A stretch of DNA of 64,000 nt from Clostridiales bacterium UBA4039 (GTDB lineage: Bacteria > Bacillota > Clostridia > Lachnospirales > Vallitaleaceae). The position numbers were made by a program, and so were the translations under genes. This document shows, piece by piece, positions 63,583-64,000 of the stretch. The notes beneath the pieces were generated by a model, which was not told where the DNA came from, made no database searches, and was given only the letters and a program-made list of their open reading frames with translations. How positions within the stretch are numbered: the first letter of the stretch is position 1; every line of letters begins with the position of its first letter. The stretch covers positions 2,341 to 66,340 of the forward strand of contig DGAD01000054.1 in the NCBI GenBank assembly GCA_002382805.1, read 5' to 3'.

Positions 63583-63606
63583 TAACGCATCGTAGTCGCT
63601 TTGTTC
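63583..63606 (-). repeat. 24-bp start-site element, copy 2
   Basis: TAACGC-ATCG-TAGTCGCTTTGTTC, 20 of 24 bases identical to 32753-32776. On the minus strand it follows TATAAT (63611-63616), with TTGAGT (63633-63638) at a 16-base spacing, so it covers the predicted start of the DUF1934 transcript. The palindromic half GCGAC is kept, but the other half (GATGC) is not perfect. Confidence 0.65.
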
Positions 63607-63683
63607 TTTAATTATACACATTTTATTTGAAAACTCAACGGGTATAACTTAATAAAGTGGCAGTATATGTCGAAATAATATGA

Positions 63684-63689
63684 TATAAT
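63684..63689 (+). promoter_or_regulatory. -10 box of the SLH protein gene
   Basis: TATAAT, 44 bases before the ATG at 63733. The -35 box at normal spacing is not convincing. Confidence 0.45.
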
Positions 63690-63732
63690 GTTTTAGTGTT
63701 AATATATAAAGAATAATACGTTGGAGGATTCT

Positions 63733-64000
63733 ATGAAGGTAAAAATAGTTATATGGAGTTTGATTGTCATGCTTTTGGCATCAAATGTAACAGTATATGG
63801 AGTTATAGAAAGCGATCAGGCTATTTTGTCGGCGGAGATTGATAAAGTTTATCATGGACGTCAAGAGGCTAGTGCCATATTAAAAAATAACCAATTTTCA
63901 GATGTGGCGACAAGTTTTTGGGGAACCGAAGCGATTTCTCAGATGGCAGCTTTAGAAATTGTACAAGGTTATCGTAATAATGGTGTTTTTCAATTTCGGC
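63733..64000 (+). CDS. SLH-domain surface protein, partial
   Basis: The first 89 codons of a gene cut by the window edge. A signal peptide (about residues 1-23, hydrophobic IVIWSLIVMLLAS) is followed by a short spacer. From about residue 57 the sequence fits an S-layer homology domain: FSDVATSFWGTEAISQMAAL then EIVQGYRNNGVFQFR, i.e. the FxDV, W, I-L and V-x-GY-x-G-x-F-x-P pattern. Such domains bind pyruvylated cell-wall polymers. GGAGG precedes the ATG by 6 bases. What follows the domain is unknown. The gene track lists no frame here because it has no stop within the window. Confidence 0.85.
   Translation, partial: MKVKIVIWSLIVMLLASNVTVYGVIESDQAILSAEIDKVYHGRQEASAILKNNQFSDVATSFWGTEAISQMAALEIVQGYRNNGVFQFR

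Noticed and set aside
1-64000. CRISPR arrays, tRNA/rRNA genes, insertion sequences, prophage or integrase genes
   Set aside because: No repeat-spacer pattern, tRNA-like fold, transposase or phage motif was seen on either strand; tRNA detection by eye is limited.

Overview
The window reads as a chromosome segment of an AT-rich, low-GC Gram-positive anaerobe of the class Clostridia. The signs are strong GGAGG Shine-Dalgarno sites, sigma-A promoters with near-consensus boxes, DegV, SpoIIE/STAS/RsbW-type regulators, a MoxR-DUF58-VWA cluster, a CdaR regulator, and the start of an S-layer homology (SLH) protein at the right edge. Genes for N-epsilon-acetyl-beta-lysine, a compatible solute, suggest a salt-tolerant or marine lifestyle. 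The genus is not determinable from this window. I see no tRNA, rRNA, CRISPR array, insertion sequence, prophage or clear pseudogene; it looks like ordinary, densely packed chromosome.

Layout. (1) 76-4526: ablA-ablB plus a three-gene polar amino acid ABC importer, apparently one operon. (2) 4594-10330, minus strand: GntP permease and glycerate kinase, preceded by a CdaR-type regulator, an aldo/keto reductase and a DegV protein. (3) 10483-11843: a small membrane protein and a lipoprotein, both unknown. (4) 11869-15771, minus strand: an RsbW-like kinase, a chemoreceptor with an extracytoplasmic CZB-like zinc-site pattern, a STAS antagonist and a PAS-SpoIIE phosphatase; this is a complete partner-switching module with a built-in receptor. 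(5) 15895-19403: a GntR regulator and divergent uxuA-uxuB (hexuronate catabolism), with matching operators. (6) 19638-31483: a 12-kb operon of large lipoprotein, ABC-2 ATPase and permease, a low-complexity membrane protein, MoxR ATPase, DUF58 protein and two VWA membrane proteins.

(7) 31480-33745: a split ThrE-type exporter and an aldo/keto reductase. (8) 33767-38912: an anchored unknown protein, then MarR with a heterodimeric multidrug ABC exporter. (9) 39014-47060: two c-di-GMP proteins, a YihY/BrkB membrane protein, an AI-2E-family permease and an M42 peptidase. (10) 47076-50870: RecQ helicase, a cold-shock protein with a structured leader, and an acidic lipoprotein. (11) 50939-54218, minus strand: MetY and a PEPCK-like P-loop protein of unknown role. 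(12) 54522-61258: TetR with an RND efflux pair, then a patatin-like lipase with an aromatic-acid-exporter-like protein. (13) 61352-64000: a DEAD-box RNA helicase, a DUF1934 protein, and the truncated SLH protein.

The most interesting signals are: the receptor-coupled partner-switching operon; a 24-bp element shared by two unlinked promoters (32753 and 63583) at the predicted transcription start; a cold-shock leader whose inverted repeat covers the Shine-Dalgarno site; the uncharacterised PEPCK-like ATPase; and the 12-kb MoxR/VWA/ABC operon. All functions are inferred by reading motifs; no database search was run.
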